Shown in pieces: positions 49,538-58,990 of a stretch of DNA of 64,000 nucleotides. The translations under genes and the position numbers were made by a program. Below the pieces are notes generated by a model. That model was not told where the DNA came from and made no database searches. It was given only the letters and a program-made list of their open reading frames with translations. How positions within the stretch are numbered: position 1 is the first letter of the stretch; the number at the start of each line of letters is the position of its first letter. Location of the stretch: contig CAWELN010000011.1 of the NCBI GenBank assembly GCA_963809795.1, positions 1 through 64,000 of the forward strand. The letters run 5' to 3'. Origin of the DNA: DASUAS01 sp963809795 (lineage in GTDB: Bacteria > Actinomycetota > Acidimicrobiia > IMCC26256 > DASPTH01).

Positions 49538-50104
49538 ATGCGCAGGTTCTCGTTGCGTCCGACGTTCGCGCTCAGCGGGCGGCAGTTCAAGGGCCTGCGC
49601 GGCTGGTCGGGCAAGCCGGCTCACCCGCCGCTGACCGACTTCCCGATCGCCGCCTACCTCTTCGCGGCGGTCTTCGATCTCATCGCGACCTTCGGCCGCC
49701 ACGAGTCGTGGGCACGCGACTTCTTCCACGCCGGAACCTTCGTGTTCGTCGGTGGAGCGGCCGTCTCGCTGCTCACTGCGCTGACCGGGTTCTGGGACTG
49801 GCTCCGTTCGACCGAGAAGGGGACGCAGGCACGCCGAACCGCGAACGCCCACGCCTGGGCGATGATCCTCGTCACCGTCCTCGCGTTGACGGACATCGCG
49901 CTCCGGATCGATGCGTACGACGCCCGGAACCATCCGACCCCGGCGATCCTGATCCTCTCGTTGGTGGTGGCGCTGCTCGTCTCGTTCGGCGCCGCGCTCG
50001 GCGGCACGCTGGTGTTCGACTACGGCTTCAACGTCGAGACGGCCGGGGACAGCCCGGTGTGGCACCCATCCGAGACCGACATCCTGCCGGGAGACGACGC
50101 GTGA
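49538..50104 (+). CDS. DUF2231 membrane protein
   Basis: 188 residues; start ATG 49538 chosen for its AGGAGG. Four transmembrane helices preceded by the family motif AHPPLTDFPIAAYLFA and ending with a soluble GYGFNVE-like tail (DYGFNVETAGDSPVWHPSE). Function unknown; often in redox or stress loci. Its stop overlaps folE. Confidence 0.85.
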   Translation: MRRFSLRPTFALSGRQFKGLRGWSGKPAHPPLTDFPIAAYLFAAVFDLIATFGRHESWARDFFHAGTFVFVGGAAVSLLTALTGFWDWLRSTEKGTQARRTANAHAWAMILVTVLALTDIALRIDAYDARNHPTPAILILSLVVALLVSFGAALGGTLVFDYGFNVETAGDSPVWHPSETDILPGDDA

Positions 50105-50703
50105 CCATCGCGCCCCTGCACGTCGTGCCGGACGGCGGCGCGGTCGATCTCGACGCCGCGACGACCGCGGTGCACGACCTCCTCGTCGCCCTGGGCCAGG
50201 AGGCGGACTCCGACGAGCTCGCGGAGACCCCGCGTCGAGTGGCGACGGCGCTGGCCGAGCTGCTGACGCCCCGGGCATTCACGATGACGACGTTCAGCAA
50301 CGACGGAAGCTACGACGAGATGGTCGTGGTCCGGGACATCGCGTTCCATTCTCTCTGCGCGCACCACATGCTGCCGTTCCTGGGGGTCGCGCACGTCGCG
50401 TACCTGCCCGGGACTCGCGTGGTCGGACTCTCCAAGCTGGCGCGCCTCGTCGAGCACTGCTCGCGGGGCCTTCAGACCCAGGAGCGACTCACGACCGAGG
50501 TCGCGGACGCGCTCGACGAACACCTCGCGCCGCGAGGCGTCGGCGTCGCGATCGAAGCGACGCACCTCTGCATGAGCATCCGTGGGGTCGAAGCTCCCGG
50601 CGCGACGACCGTGACCACCGCGGTGCGGGGCGCGGTCCGCGACGATCCGTCGACGCGAGCCGAGTTCACCCGCCTGACGACCGCACGCCCTCGCGGCGCG
50701 TGA
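50101..50703 (+). CDS. folE: GTP cyclohydrolase I
   Basis: 200 residues, GTG start overlapping the previous stop. LGQEADSDELAETPRRVATAL, HSLCAHHMLPFLGVAHVAYLP (zinc Cys and His), GLSKLARLVEHCSRGLQTQERLT and ATHLCMSIRGV (zinc Cys) are intact. Makes dihydroneopterin triphosphate from GTP. No other folate genes are adjacent, so it may be a second copy serving a pterin cofactor or stress role (inference). Confidence 0.93.
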   Translation: MTIAPLHVVPDGGAVDLDAATTAVHDLLVALGQEADSDELAETPRRVATALAELLTPRAFTMTTFSNDGSYDEMVVVRDIAFHSLCAHHMLPFLGVAHVAYLPGTRVVGLSKLARLVEHCSRGLQTQERLTTEVADALDEHLAPRGVGVAIEATHLCMSIRGVEAPGATTVTTAVRGAVRDDPSTRAEFTRLTTARPRGA

Positions 50704-50715
50704 CCCGGCCGAGCG

Positions 50716-51906
50716 TCAACGGGGCGTGAACACCAACGGCAGCGGGTCGACGGTGCGGATGGCGACGTTGTTGTACCCCGGTGTGCGATCAGGATCGAGC
50801 GCGTAGTCGGGGATGCGCTCGTGGAGCGCGCCGAGGATCACGGACAGCTCCATGCGCGCCAGGTGCGAGCCCAGGCAGCGGTGGAAGCCGCTGGCGAACG
50901 CGATGTGCCGCTTGGCCTCGCGGTCGAAGTCGACCGCGAGGGGCTGGTCGAAGCCGGCCGGGTCGAGGTTCGCCGCGGCCCAGCACACGCTGATCTCGTC
51001 GCCCGCGTGCACGTGCTCGCCGCCGATCACGAAGTCGGCGGTGGCGTAGCGCCCACCGGCGACGACCGGCGTCTCGAAGCGCATCAGCTCCTCGATGGCG
51101 GCCGGGAGGACGGCGGGATCGTCGAGGATCCGCCGGCGCTGGTCGGGGTGCCGGGCCAGCCAGTCGACGATGCACGACAACGACGCGGCCACGGTGTCGA
51201 GCCCGGCGAGCACGAGCAGGAAGGTGATGTCGATCACGTCTTCGCGGGTGAGCGTCGCGCCGTCGACCTCGGCGGTGATGAACCCGCCGATGAGGTCGTC
51301 GCCGGGGTCGCCGCTCGCCTCGCGCCGGTCGAGCTCGGCGTACAGGTACTCGATCATCTTCGTGTTGGCGGCGACCCGGTGGTCGTCGTCGGTCGGCCGG
51401 ATGATCCCGTTCTTGAACCAGATGAGGAAGTCGAGGTCGCTGAGGGGCAGCCCGAGCAGCGTGAGGAACACCATCGACGGCAGCGGCTCGCAGAACGAGT
51501 TGTAGAGCTCGACCCGGCCGTCGCCGATGAACCCGTCGATGAGCTCGTCGGCGAGCGCATGCACCCGCGTCGCGAGCTGCGCCACGACCTTGGGCGCGAA
51601 CAACGGGTCCAGCAGCTTGCGGTACTTCGTGTGCGCGTCACCGTCGAGCATGAGGGGGATGAGCGGCCGGCCGGCGCCCATGAACGCACCCGCGAGCTCG
51701 ATCAGCTCCGGGTTCATCGAGTGCACGTCGCGGCGCTTGGTGACCTCGAGCACATCGTCGAGCCGGAAGATCGTGACGTGACCCTCCTCGTCGCGACGCA
51801 CGCGCGGGCCGCCGGTCACCAGGTCGAGCAGCGCGGGCTGGATGTCGGGGACACCGTTCTGGAACACCTCGGGGAAGAAGGTCCCCGGGCCGTACTCGTC
51901 AGCCAT
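50716..51906 (-). CDS. Cytochrome P450
   Basis: 396 residues. I-helix LLVLAGLDTVAASLSCIVDW, K-helix EELMRFETPVVAGGRY, heme loop FASGFHRCLGSHLARM with axial Cys. It resembles actinobacterial P450s acting on terpenoids, steroids or alkyl compounds. Divergent from the GMC oxidoreductase operon, which could process its product. Confidence 0.92.
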   Translation of the reverse strand: MADEYGPGTFFPEVFQNGVPDIQPALLDLVTGGPRVRRDEEGHVTIFRLDDVLEVTKRRDVHSMNPELIELAGAFMGAGRPLIPLMLDGDAHTKYRKLLDPLFAPKVVAQLATRVHALADELIDGFIGDGRVELYNSFCEPLPSMVFLTLLGLPLSDLDFLIWFKNGIIRPTDDDHRVAANTKMIEYLYAELDRREASGDPGDDLIGGFITAEVDGATLTREDVIDITFLLVLAGLDTVAASLSCIVDWLARHPDQRRRILDDPAVLPAAIEELMRFETPVVAGGRYATADFVIGGEHVHAGDEISVCWAAANLDPAGFDQPLAVDFDREAKRHIAFASGFHRCLGSHLARMELSVILGALHERIPDYALDPDRTPGYNNVAIRTVDPLPLVFTPR

Positions 51907-52058
51907 GTTTCGATCCTCAGGAGGTCAGCGGCGCGGGCAACGTCCCACGCATCGCAGGCACGAGCGCAGCGTAACCGCCCGGTCGGACGTCTCGACCCCG
52001 GTCGGAAGTTGCGCCGCGGCGGAGTCGCGGGACACTCCACCTGTGTAGGGTCGGCCGC

Positions 52059-52595
52059 GTGGCCCTGGAGTTCCTCACCGCGCACGAGTACGACGTCGTG
52101 CGGCAGCTCGCCGACCGGCTGCTGCCGCCGCAGGGTGAGTTCCCCGGCGCGGGCGCGACCGGCGCCGCCGACTACGTCGATCGCCTCCTCGGCGCGTTCA
52201 ACGTCGACCCGCCGCGCATCTGGGCCGGTGGTCCCTACTCGGGTCGTTACGGCGGGGAGCCCGGATTCGAGCGGTTCCTGCCGCTGTCGCGGATCGAGGA
52301 GCTCGCGTGGCGCACGCGCATCGAGGGTTCGTGTGGCATGCCGGAGCGCGAGTGGAACGGTCCGGTGCGCGGCTGGCAGGAGATCTACCGCGACGGCATC
52401 GCCGCCCTCGGTGACGATCTCGACCTCGACCCGCAACCGGAGCTGAAGCAGCTGCTGTTCGAGCACGCGTGCGAGGCGACGTACGGGCCGCCCGAGTACG
52501 GCGGGAACCGCGGGCTCGCCGGGTGGCGGGCGATCGGGTACGAGGGCGACGTGCAACCGCGCGGCTGGAGCGACGCGGAGGTCACCGGTGCCTGA
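52059..52595 (+). CDS. Gluconate 2-dehydrogenase subunit 3-like protein
   Basis: 178 residues from GTG 52059. FLTAHEYDVVRQLADRLLPP start, then LKQLLFEHACEATYGPPEYGGNRGLAGWRAIGYEGDVQPRG-type C-terminus typical of the small subunit of GMC-type dehydrogenases. No Tat signal is visible, unlike many homologues. It overlaps the start of the GMC catalytic gene by 8 bases and is probably its partner. Confidence 0.85.
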   Translation: MALEFLTAHEYDVVRQLADRLLPPQGEFPGAGATGAADYVDRLLGAFNVDPPRIWAGGPYSGRYGGEPGFERFLPLSRIEELAWRTRIEGSCGMPEREWNGPVRGWQEIYRDGIAALGDDLDLDPQPELKQLLFEHACEATYGPPEYGGNRGLAGWRAIGYEGDVQPRGWSDAEVTGA

Positions 52596-54252
52596 GTTCG
52601 ACGTCGTCGTGGTCGGTTCCGGGCCGGGAGGTGCCACCGCGGCCGACGTGCTCACCGCCGCCGGGAAGTCGGTCTGCGTCCTCGAGAAGGGCCGCAACCA
52701 CCTCCTCGCGCTGGTGCCGCCCTTCGACGGGCTCGGCCACCTGTCGAACGACGAGGTCAAATTCGCCCGGCGCCACTTCCTCGGTCCCGACCCGCTGCTC
52801 GAGCCGCGCACCTACCGGCGCTCGACGGCCGACGGCGAGCGGCTCGCCACCCGCGATCTCAACAACATGCCCTCGACGGTCGGCGGCGCCGGTTTCCACG
52901 CCGACGGGAAGCTGCCGCGCTACCGCGAGGTCGACTTCCGCCTCGCGTCGGAGCTGGGGCCGGTCGAGGGTGCCGAGGTCGCCGACTGGCCGCTCGACTA
53001 CGACGAGCTCGAGCCGTTCTACGCGGAGGCCGAACGCGCGATCGGCGTGGCCGGCGACCACACCGGCAACCCGTTCGCCGCGTGGCGCAGCGGTCCGTAT
53101 CCGATGCCACCGGGCGCCGACATGTACCTCACGACCCTGACCGCGCCCGCGGCCGCGACGCTCGGATACCACCCGTACCGCGCGCCGACCGGCGCCAACA
53201 GCGTGCCCTACGACGGTCGGCCCGCGTGCAACAACTGCGGGTTCTGCGCCTTCTACGGTTGCCCGATCGACGCCAAGGGCGACCCGGTCGCCATGCTGCG
53301 CCGCTCGCTCGGGCGCGGGCGCTGTGAGCTGCGCCCCGAGAGCATCGCGCTCGAGATCCTGCTCGACCGCGGCGGCGCGCGCAGCACCGGGGTGCGCTAC
53401 CTCGACGGCGACGGGGTGGAGCACACGGTGTCGGCGGACGCGGTGGTGGTCGCGTGCGGCGCGTTCGAAACCCCGCGCCTCCTGCTGCGCAGCGGCATCG
53501 GGAACTCGTCGGACCTGGTCGGTCGCTTCCTCATGTTCCACCTGCAGACGATCGTGCTCGGGTTCTTCCCGTTCCGGCTCCACGCCCACAAGGGCCGCGA
53601 CGTCACGCACCTCATGGACGACCCGATCGTCGGCGACGCCGAGAGCGCCGCCGCCGCACGCGCCGCGGGGGTGCCCTACCTGCGCGGCGGCATCGTCGAG
53701 CACGGTGGCAACGGCCACCCGATCTTGGAGGCGCTCTTCCTCCCACCCGGCCCCGACCACACCGCGCTCATGCTCGACTCGACCACCCGCGACAAGATGG
53801 TCGCCTTCACGATGCAGGGCGAGGATCTGCCCCAGTTCACGAACCGCGTTGATCTCGACGGCGGCGTGCGCGACGTGTGGGGACTCCCGGCGGGCCGGGT
53901 GACGTACGCACCCCACGCGCACGAGGTCGCGTGCGCGCACCACTGGGGGCCGCGGCTCGAGGCCGTGTTGCGAGCGGCGGGCGCGCAGGGCACGTCGTGG
54001 GTCACGTCGCCCGGCACGCCCGGCACCATCGCGCCCGACATCGAGCCGATGTCGAAGCACTGGATGGGAACCGCGCGCATGGGCACCGATCCCGGGACGT
54101 CGGTGTGCGACCCGTGGCAACGACTGTGGGACGTCGACAACGTCGTCGTCACCGACTCCTCGGTGTTCCCGACGTCGACGGGCTACGGCCCCACCCTCAC
54201 CCTGGTCGCGCTCGCGCTACGCGCGGCGGGCGCGCTGGCGGCCTCGTTGTGA
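52588..54252 (+). CDS. GMC family FAD oxidoreductase
   Basis: 554 residues, GTG start. N-terminal GSGPGGATAADVLTAAGKSV dinucleotide motif, NNMPSTVGGAGFHADGKLPR, a Cys-rich CNNCGFCAFYGCPIDAKGD segment that is characteristic of the gluconate/fructose-dehydrogenase subgroup, and C-terminal MGTARMGTDP plus DSSVFPTSTGYGPTLT. Oxidises an alcohol or sugar. Forms an operon with the subunit-3-like gene and the HD oxygenase, whose GTG overlaps its stop. Confidence 0.9.
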   Translation: MPEFDVVVVGSGPGGATAADVLTAAGKSVCVLEKGRNHLLALVPPFDGLGHLSNDEVKFARRHFLGPDPLLEPRTYRRSTADGERLATRDLNNMPSTVGGAGFHADGKLPRYREVDFRLASELGPVEGAEVADWPLDYDELEPFYAEAERAIGVAGDHTGNPFAAWRSGPYPMPPGADMYLTTLTAPAAATLGYHPYRAPTGANSVPYDGRPACNNCGFCAFYGCPIDAKGDPVAMLRRSLGRGRCELRPESIALEILLDRGGARSTGVRYLDGDGVEHTVSADAVVVACGAFETPRLLLRSGIGNSSDLVGRFLMFHLQTIVLGFFPFRLHAHKGRDVTHLMDDPIVGDAESAAAARAAGVPYLRGGIVEHGGNGHPILEALFLPPGPDHTALMLDSTTRDKMVAFTMQGEDLPQFTNRVDLDGGVRDVWGLPAGRVTYAPHAHEVACAHHWGPRLEAVLRAAGAQGTSWVTSPGTPGTIAPDIEPMSKHWMGTARMGTDPGTSVCDPWQRLWDVDNVVVTDSSVFPTSTGYGPTLTLVALALRAAGALAASL

Positions 54253-54809
54253 GCGAGCCGTTCGCCGACGTGGACACGCTGTTCGACGCGTTGCGGGCGT
54301 CGCGCGACGCCGACGACGAAGGTGGTCTCTCGATCCTCGAGCACTGCCTGCAGTGCGCCGAGCTCTTGCGCATCTCGCGCGCCGGCGACGACGCGCTGCA
54401 GGTCGCGGGGCTCGTGCACGACCTCGGTTGGCTCGAGCGATCGGGCGATGGGTGGACACTGCGGCTCGACGCCGCACACGACGTCGACGGTCGCGCGCTC
54501 GTGGAGCCCCTGCTCGGCGACCGCGTGGCGAGCCTGGTCGGCGGGCACGTCGCCGCCAAGCGGTACCTCCTCACCACGGACCCTGACTACGCCACGCTCC
54601 TGTCGCACCGGAGCGAGGTGACGCTGGGCTTCCAGGGCGGCCTCATGGACGCGGCCGAGGTGGCGGCGTTCGAGCGCCGCTCCGACCGCGCCGACCTGGT
54701 CGCGCTCCGCCGGGCCGATGACGCGGCGAAGGTCCGGGGCAAGGACGTCGACCCGCTCGAGTCGTGGCTCCCCGTCGTCACCAGCATGTGTCGAACGAGG
54801 AGCACATGA
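54249..54809 (+). CDS. phnZ: HD-domain protein, PhnZ-like phosphonate oxygenase
   Basis: 186 residues, GTG start overlapping the GMC stop. Sequence order fits PhnZ: LSILEHCLQCAELL, VAGLVHDLGWLE (HD pair), a His in LDAAHDVDG, GGHVAAKRYLL (His and Lys) and LGFQGGLMDAAEVAAFE then LRRADDAAKVRG (Asp). PhnZ is a mixed-valence di-iron oxygenase that cleaves the C-P bond of an alpha-hydroxyphosphonate, releasing phosphate. The PhnY-like dioxygenase gene is 1.1 kb away on the other strand. Substrate not determined by sequence. Confidence 0.82.
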   Translation: MSEPFADVDTLFDALRASRDADDEGGLSILEHCLQCAELLRISRAGDDALQVAGLVHDLGWLERSGDGWTLRLDAAHDVDGRALVEPLLGDRVASLVGGHVAAKRYLLTTDPDYATLLSHRSEVTLGFQGGLMDAAEVAAFERRSDRADLVALRRADDAAKVRGKDVDPLESWLPVVTSMCRTRST

Positions 54810-54844
54810 CGCACGCATTCGCGGCGCGCTCGCCCGGGTAGGGG

Positions 54845-55924
54845 TCAGAGCAGCGAACGACCGGTCGCGCCCGGGAGCTCGAGATCGAGGAGGGCGGCGA
54901 CGGTCGGGGCCCAGTCGGCGGCCGTGATCCGACGGTCGCCGAGCGCGTCGACCAGCCGTCCCACGGCGGGGTGGCCGCCGGTGACCACCGCCACCTGGCT
55001 GCGGGTGCGGGGGCCGCCGTGGGTGCCGAGCTCGATGCCCATCTCCTCGAACCCGAAGGCGCGCCCCGCGACCGACCACGCCAGGCAGCACTCGAGACTC
55101 GGGTCGGCGACCGGGAACGGTGCGGTGCCCTCGATACCGTCGACCTCGGAGAGCCACGCACGCGCGTCGTGCGCACCGGCGCCGCAGACGACGGTGGCGT
55201 TGCCTTCGGGGAGCGCGAACAGATCGACGCCCCGCCGGGCGAACACCGGACGCAGGTCGATGGGCGGCCGGTCGTCGAGCCCCTCCTGGTCGTGGTCGGA
55301 CACGACGATCCACACGGTGTCGGCCCAGTCGAGGTGGTCGCGCGCCGCGACCAGCAGCGCGTCGGTCTCGCGGTACACGGCCAGCGCCGCCTCGCTGTCG
55401 GGACCGTGCACGTGGGCCGCGGTGTCCGGCGCGTTCAGCTGGCTGATCACCAGATCGGGACCGGCGTCGAGCGCGGCGACCAGCTCTACGATCGTGTCGC
55501 GGTCGTCGATGTAGTCGTGCGCGTCGCGTCGAGCGCTCGCCGGCGGAACACCGTCGGGCGGCCAGTGGGTGTCGGCGGTGACGGCCCCGGTGACACCCAC
55601 CAGGCACTGGTCGCCGAACACGGCCGCGGAGGACCGCCCCGCGGCACCGCACGCGTCGAAGAGCGTGGGCACGGCCGGTCCGAGCTCCCATGCCGGCACC
55701 ACCGATCCCGTGACCGGCACCCAGTTCGTGACGATGCCGTGATCGCGTGGCGGCGCGCCGGTCACGAAGGTGGCGTGGTTGGGATACGTGGCCGAGGTCA
55801 TGACCGAGCGGGCCCGGACGGGCGCACCGCCCACCGCCCGCGCCAGCTCCGCCAGGACCGGGGTGTGCTCCTCGCCGACGTGGCGAAACGGGAGCGCGTC
55901 GAGGACGGTCATGACGACCTTCAT
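54845..55924 (-). CDS. Alkaline phosphatase/phosphodiesterase (NPP) family enzyme
   Basis: 359 residues. NPP-type active site: VLDALPF (metal Asp), TSATYPNHATFVTG with the Thr nucleophile, LNAPDTAAHVHG (Asp/His), VSDHDQ (Asp/His) and LGTHGG (His). Family members cleave phosphodiesters, phosphomonoesters or, in phosphonoacetate hydrolase, C-P bonds. Its ATG overlaps the stop of the PhnY-like gene (ATGA), so it belongs to the same phosphonate unit. Confidence 0.87.
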   Translation of the reverse strand: MKVVMTVLDALPFRHVGEEHTPVLAELARAVGGAPVRARSVMTSATYPNHATFVTGAPPRDHGIVTNWVPVTGSVVPAWELGPAVPTLFDACGAAGRSSAAVFGDQCLVGVTGAVTADTHWPPDGVPPASARRDAHDYIDDRDTIVELVAALDAGPDLVISQLNAPDTAAHVHGPDSEAALAVYRETDALLVAARDHLDWADTVWIVVSDHDQEGLDDRPPIDLRPVFARRGVDLFALPEGNATVVCGAGAHDARAWLSEVDGIEGTAPFPVADPSLECCLAWSVAGRAFGFEEMGIELGTHGGPRTRSQVAVVTGGHPAVGRLVDALGDRRITAADWAPTVAALLDLELPGATGRSLL

Positions 55925-56680
55925 GCCGGCCGACCCTCGAAGTCGCCGATCAGCGACACCAGCGCCCGATCACCGGGATCGGCTCGGGCGAACGCGGCCT
56001 GCTTGTGCGCGTAGTACTCGGCCCTGCGGTCCCCTTCGGACGCGGCGTTGTAGGTGGGGTAGAGCGCCCGGCGCGGCCGCGACGAGCGATTGGCCGCGCT
56101 GCGGTGCGGGGTGCGGCTGTGGAACCACAGCGTGCTCCCGGCCGGCACCGCCACCGGTAGCCAGTCGAGCGACGCGGCGACGGTGGGCTCGATGCACCCG
56201 CGCGCGTCGGTGGGCAACACCGCGTCGAAGTGGTCGGACACCACCTCGAGGCCGCCGTTCGTCTCGTCGGCGTCGTCGATCGCGATCAGCGCCGACACGT
56301 GCGCGGAGATCATCGGGTACGCAGGGGCGTCTTGATGCGCCGAGTACCCGGCACCACCGGGCAGCTTGTAGTTGATCTTCTCCTTGTAGAGCACCGCCGG
56401 TTCACCGAGCAGCCGGCCCGCGACGTCGAGGAGGGTTCCGGTGCACAACAGCGTGCGCAACTCGGAGTGCGCGGGGAGGAAGTTCTCGCTGCGGCAGAGC
56501 TGCGCCCCGTGGTCGGTCGCTTCCCGGTGCTGGAGCACGCCGGTCGCGTCGGGCAGCGCGGCGACCTCGTCGGCCCAGCGCGCCAAGGCGCGCGCGTGCG
56601 CGTGGTGAGAGCGCGTCGACCACCACCCACCCGTGATCGGTGAAGTGCGCGGTCGCGGCGTCGAGCTCGGTGCGTGTCAC
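55921..56680 (-). CDS. PhyH-type Fe(II)/2-oxoglutarate dioxygenase, PhnY-like, +1 shift near 56595
   Basis: About 252 residues. The N-terminus (TRTELDAATAHFTDHGWVVV from GTG 56680) and the rest (ARWADEVAALPDATGVLQH onward) lie in frames differing by one extra base near 56595. Core: ATDHGAQLCRSENFLP, VLYKEKINYKLPGGAGYSAHQDAP with the HxD iron site, and PHRSAANRSSRPRR with distal His and 2OG-binding Arg. The EKINYKLPGG stretch and LYPTYNAASEGD ending are those of PhnY-type phosphonate hydroxylases. It would hydroxylate the alpha carbon for PhnZ. Confidence 0.82.
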
Positions 56681-56776
56681 CGAGTTGACAGTAGCCACGG
56701 CAACTGTCGCGCTGCGTGGGAACCCGGTACGCTCCGCAGCGGCGGGAACCAGCGGTACGGTCTGGGGGGAGCGGCG

Positions 56777-58990
56777 TTGACGGAGACGCAGCACGGCGAC
56801 GCGAGCGCGGCCTCACTCGCCGCCACCGTGCTCGACGAGGAGGATGCGCGGGAACAGGCGCAGAAGCGCGCGCGGGAGCAGGTCATCTTCCCCGACGACC
56901 TGCTGCCCGGCGTCCACTCCGAGCCCGTCTCCTTCAAACAGGCGTTCAAGGTCGGCGGCAAGCTCATGTTCGTCGTGCTGCTGCTGCTCTACTCGTTCGA
57001 CGAGCTCGAGGGCGCGGCCATCAACGTGCTCGCCCCCGAGATCCGGCGGACGTTCCACATCAGCTCGGGCACGATCGTCTTCATCGCCAGCGCGTCGTCG
57101 GCCTTCTTCGTGCTCGGTGCCGTGCCGATGGGTTGGCTCGCCGACCGGGTGAAGCGGGTACCGATCGTCGGGTGGGCCAGCCTCGCCTTCGGCTTCTTCG
57201 TGTTCCTCTCCGGTCTCGCGGTGAGCGCGTTCATGCTGTTCTGGACGCGCTTCGCCACCGGCATCGCCAAGGCGAACAGCATCCCCGTCCACCAGTCCCT
57301 CATCGCCGACAACTACCCGATCGGGATCCGGGCCCGGATGTCGGCCGCCATCAACATGGGCGGCCACGGCATCGGCCTGGTCAGCCCGGTGCTGTGCGCG
57401 GCCATCGCCACGTGGGCGGGTGGGGTCGAGGGCTGGCGGTGGGCGTGGTTCCTGCTCGGCATCCCGGTGGTGTGCGTCGCCGTCCTCGCGTTCTTCATGA
57501 AGGAACCGCCCCGCGGGCAGTTCGAGAAGCAGGACGTGCTCGGTGAGGTGATCGAGGACGAGCAGCCGGCGCCCATCTCGATGGAGGCCGCCTTCGCCCG
57601 CATCAAGCGCATCCGGACGATCCGCACCGTCCTCGTCGGTTTCTGTGCCCTGGGGTTCGGCCTGTTCAGCCAGCCCGCGCTCGAATCGCTGTACCTCGAC
57701 GACAACCTGCACGTGAGGGGCGTGCTCGAACGCGGGATCATCCTCAGCCTCTCGGGCATCCTCGCCCTGCCGATGCTGCCGTTGGTCGGCCGCTACTTCG
57801 ACAAGAGGTACCGGGAGGACCCGGCACGCGCGCTCGCGCTGGTCGGACTGCTGATCCTGCCGTCGGCACTGCTCACCCCGCTGCAATTCAGCGTGCAGAG
57901 CTCCACCTGGTTCTGGATCTTGAAGATCCCGCAGGCGGTGTTGACCGCGTCCGCGTTCGCGATGGTGGGCCCGGTGCTCCAGGCGGTGGTGCCGTACCGG
58001 CTGCGCGGCATGGGCACCGCCATGTCGACGCTGTACATCTTCTTCATCGGTGGCTTCATGGGTGGCCTCGTGTCGGGCTTCCTCACCGACGCCATCGGGA
58101 TCCGGGGCACCGTGATCTTCCTCGGGGTGCCCAGCGCCATCATCGGCGGGCTGCTGCTGATGAACGGTGCCCGGTACATCCGCAACGACCTCTCGCTCGT
58201 GGTCGAGGAGCTGCTCGAGGAGAAGGACGAGCACGAGAAGCGCTTCGTGCAGAAGACGGCGGTGCCGCTCCTCCAGCTCGCCAACATCGACTTCTCCTAC
58301 GGACCGGTCCAGGTGCTCTTCGGGGTCGACTTCGAGGTGCAGAAGGGGGAGACCGTCGCGCTGCTCGGCACCAACGGTGCGGGGAAGTCGACCGCGCTGC
58401 GCGTGATCAGCGGCCTCGCCGTACCCGAGCGCGGTGTGGTCCGCCTCAACGGTCAGAACATCACGTACGTCGCGCCCGAGGGTCGGGCCAAGTACCTGAG
58501 CATCATGCAGCTGCCCGGCGGGCACGGTGTGTTCGGCAACCTCACCGTCGACCAGAACCTGGCGGTGAGCGCTCGGCTCAATGCCGAGAGCCGGAGCCAG
58601 GTGCACCAGCGGATGGCGGCCGTCTACGACCTGTTCCCCGAGCTCGCCGGGAACGGGAAGCAGGTCGCCAGCAGCATGTCGGGCGGGCAGCAGCAGATGC
58701 TGGCGCTGGGCCGGGTCCTGATCCACGAGCCCGAGCTCCTGATGATCGACGAGCTCTCGCTCGGTCTGGCCCCGCTGGTGGTGCAGCGCCTGCTGGAGGT
58801 GGTCGAGGAGCTCAAGCTGCGCGGCCAGACGATGATCATCGTCGAGCAGTCGCTGAACGTCGCGATGGCCCTCGCCGACCGCGCCATCTTCCTGGAGAAG
58901 GGCCAGGTGCGGTTCGAGGGATCGACCGAGGGGCTCCTCGAACGCGGCGACCTCGCCCGGGCGGTGTTCTTCGGGACCGAGGGCGGCTGA
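56777..58990 (+). CDS. MFS transporter fused to LivF-type ABC ATPase
   Basis: 737 residues from TTG 56777 (gggggga upstream). Residues about 55-490 form a twelve-helix major facilitator domain with GWLADRVKRVP between helices 2 and 3 and GRYFDKRYRED in the second half. Residues about 505-737 are a complete ABC ATPase of the branched-chain amino acid LivF type: GTNGAGKST, SMSGGQQQMLALGRVL, LLMIDELSLGLAP and IIVEQSLNVAM. The ATPase should pair with the LivG domain of the next gene, whose ATG overlaps this stop, while the MFS part adds another permease to the same chain. Confidence 0.92.
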   Translation: MTETQHGDASAASLAATVLDEEDAREQAQKRAREQVIFPDDLLPGVHSEPVSFKQAFKVGGKLMFVVLLLLYSFDELEGAAINVLAPEIRRTFHISSGTIVFIASASSAFFVLGAVPMGWLADRVKRVPIVGWASLAFGFFVFLSGLAVSAFMLFWTRFATGIAKANSIPVHQSLIADNYPIGIRARMSAAINMGGHGIGLVSPVLCAAIATWAGGVEGWRWAWFLLGIPVVCVAVLAFFMKEPPRGQFEKQDVLGEVIEDEQPAPISMEAAFARIKRIRTIRTVLVGFCALGFGLFSQPALESLYLDDNLHVRGVLERGIILSLSGILALPMLPLVGRYFDKRYREDPARALALVGLLILPSALLTPLQFSVQSSTWFWILKIPQAVLTASAFAMVGPVLQAVVPYRLRGMGTAMSTLYIFFIGGFMGGLVSGFLTDAIGIRGTVIFLGVPSAIIGGLLLMNGARYIRNDLSLVVEELLEEKDEHEKRFVQKTAVPLLQLANIDFSYGPVQVLFGVDFEVQKGETVALLGTNGAGKSTALRVISGLAVPERGVVRLNGQNITYVAPEGRAKYLSIMQLPGGHGVFGNLTVDQNLAVSARLNAESRSQVHQRMAAVYDLFPELAGNGKQVASSMSGGQQQMLALGRVLIHEPELLMIDELSLGLAPLVVQRLLEVVEELKLRGQTMIIVEQSLNVAMALADRAIFLEKGQVRFEGSTEGLLERGDLARAVFFGTEGG

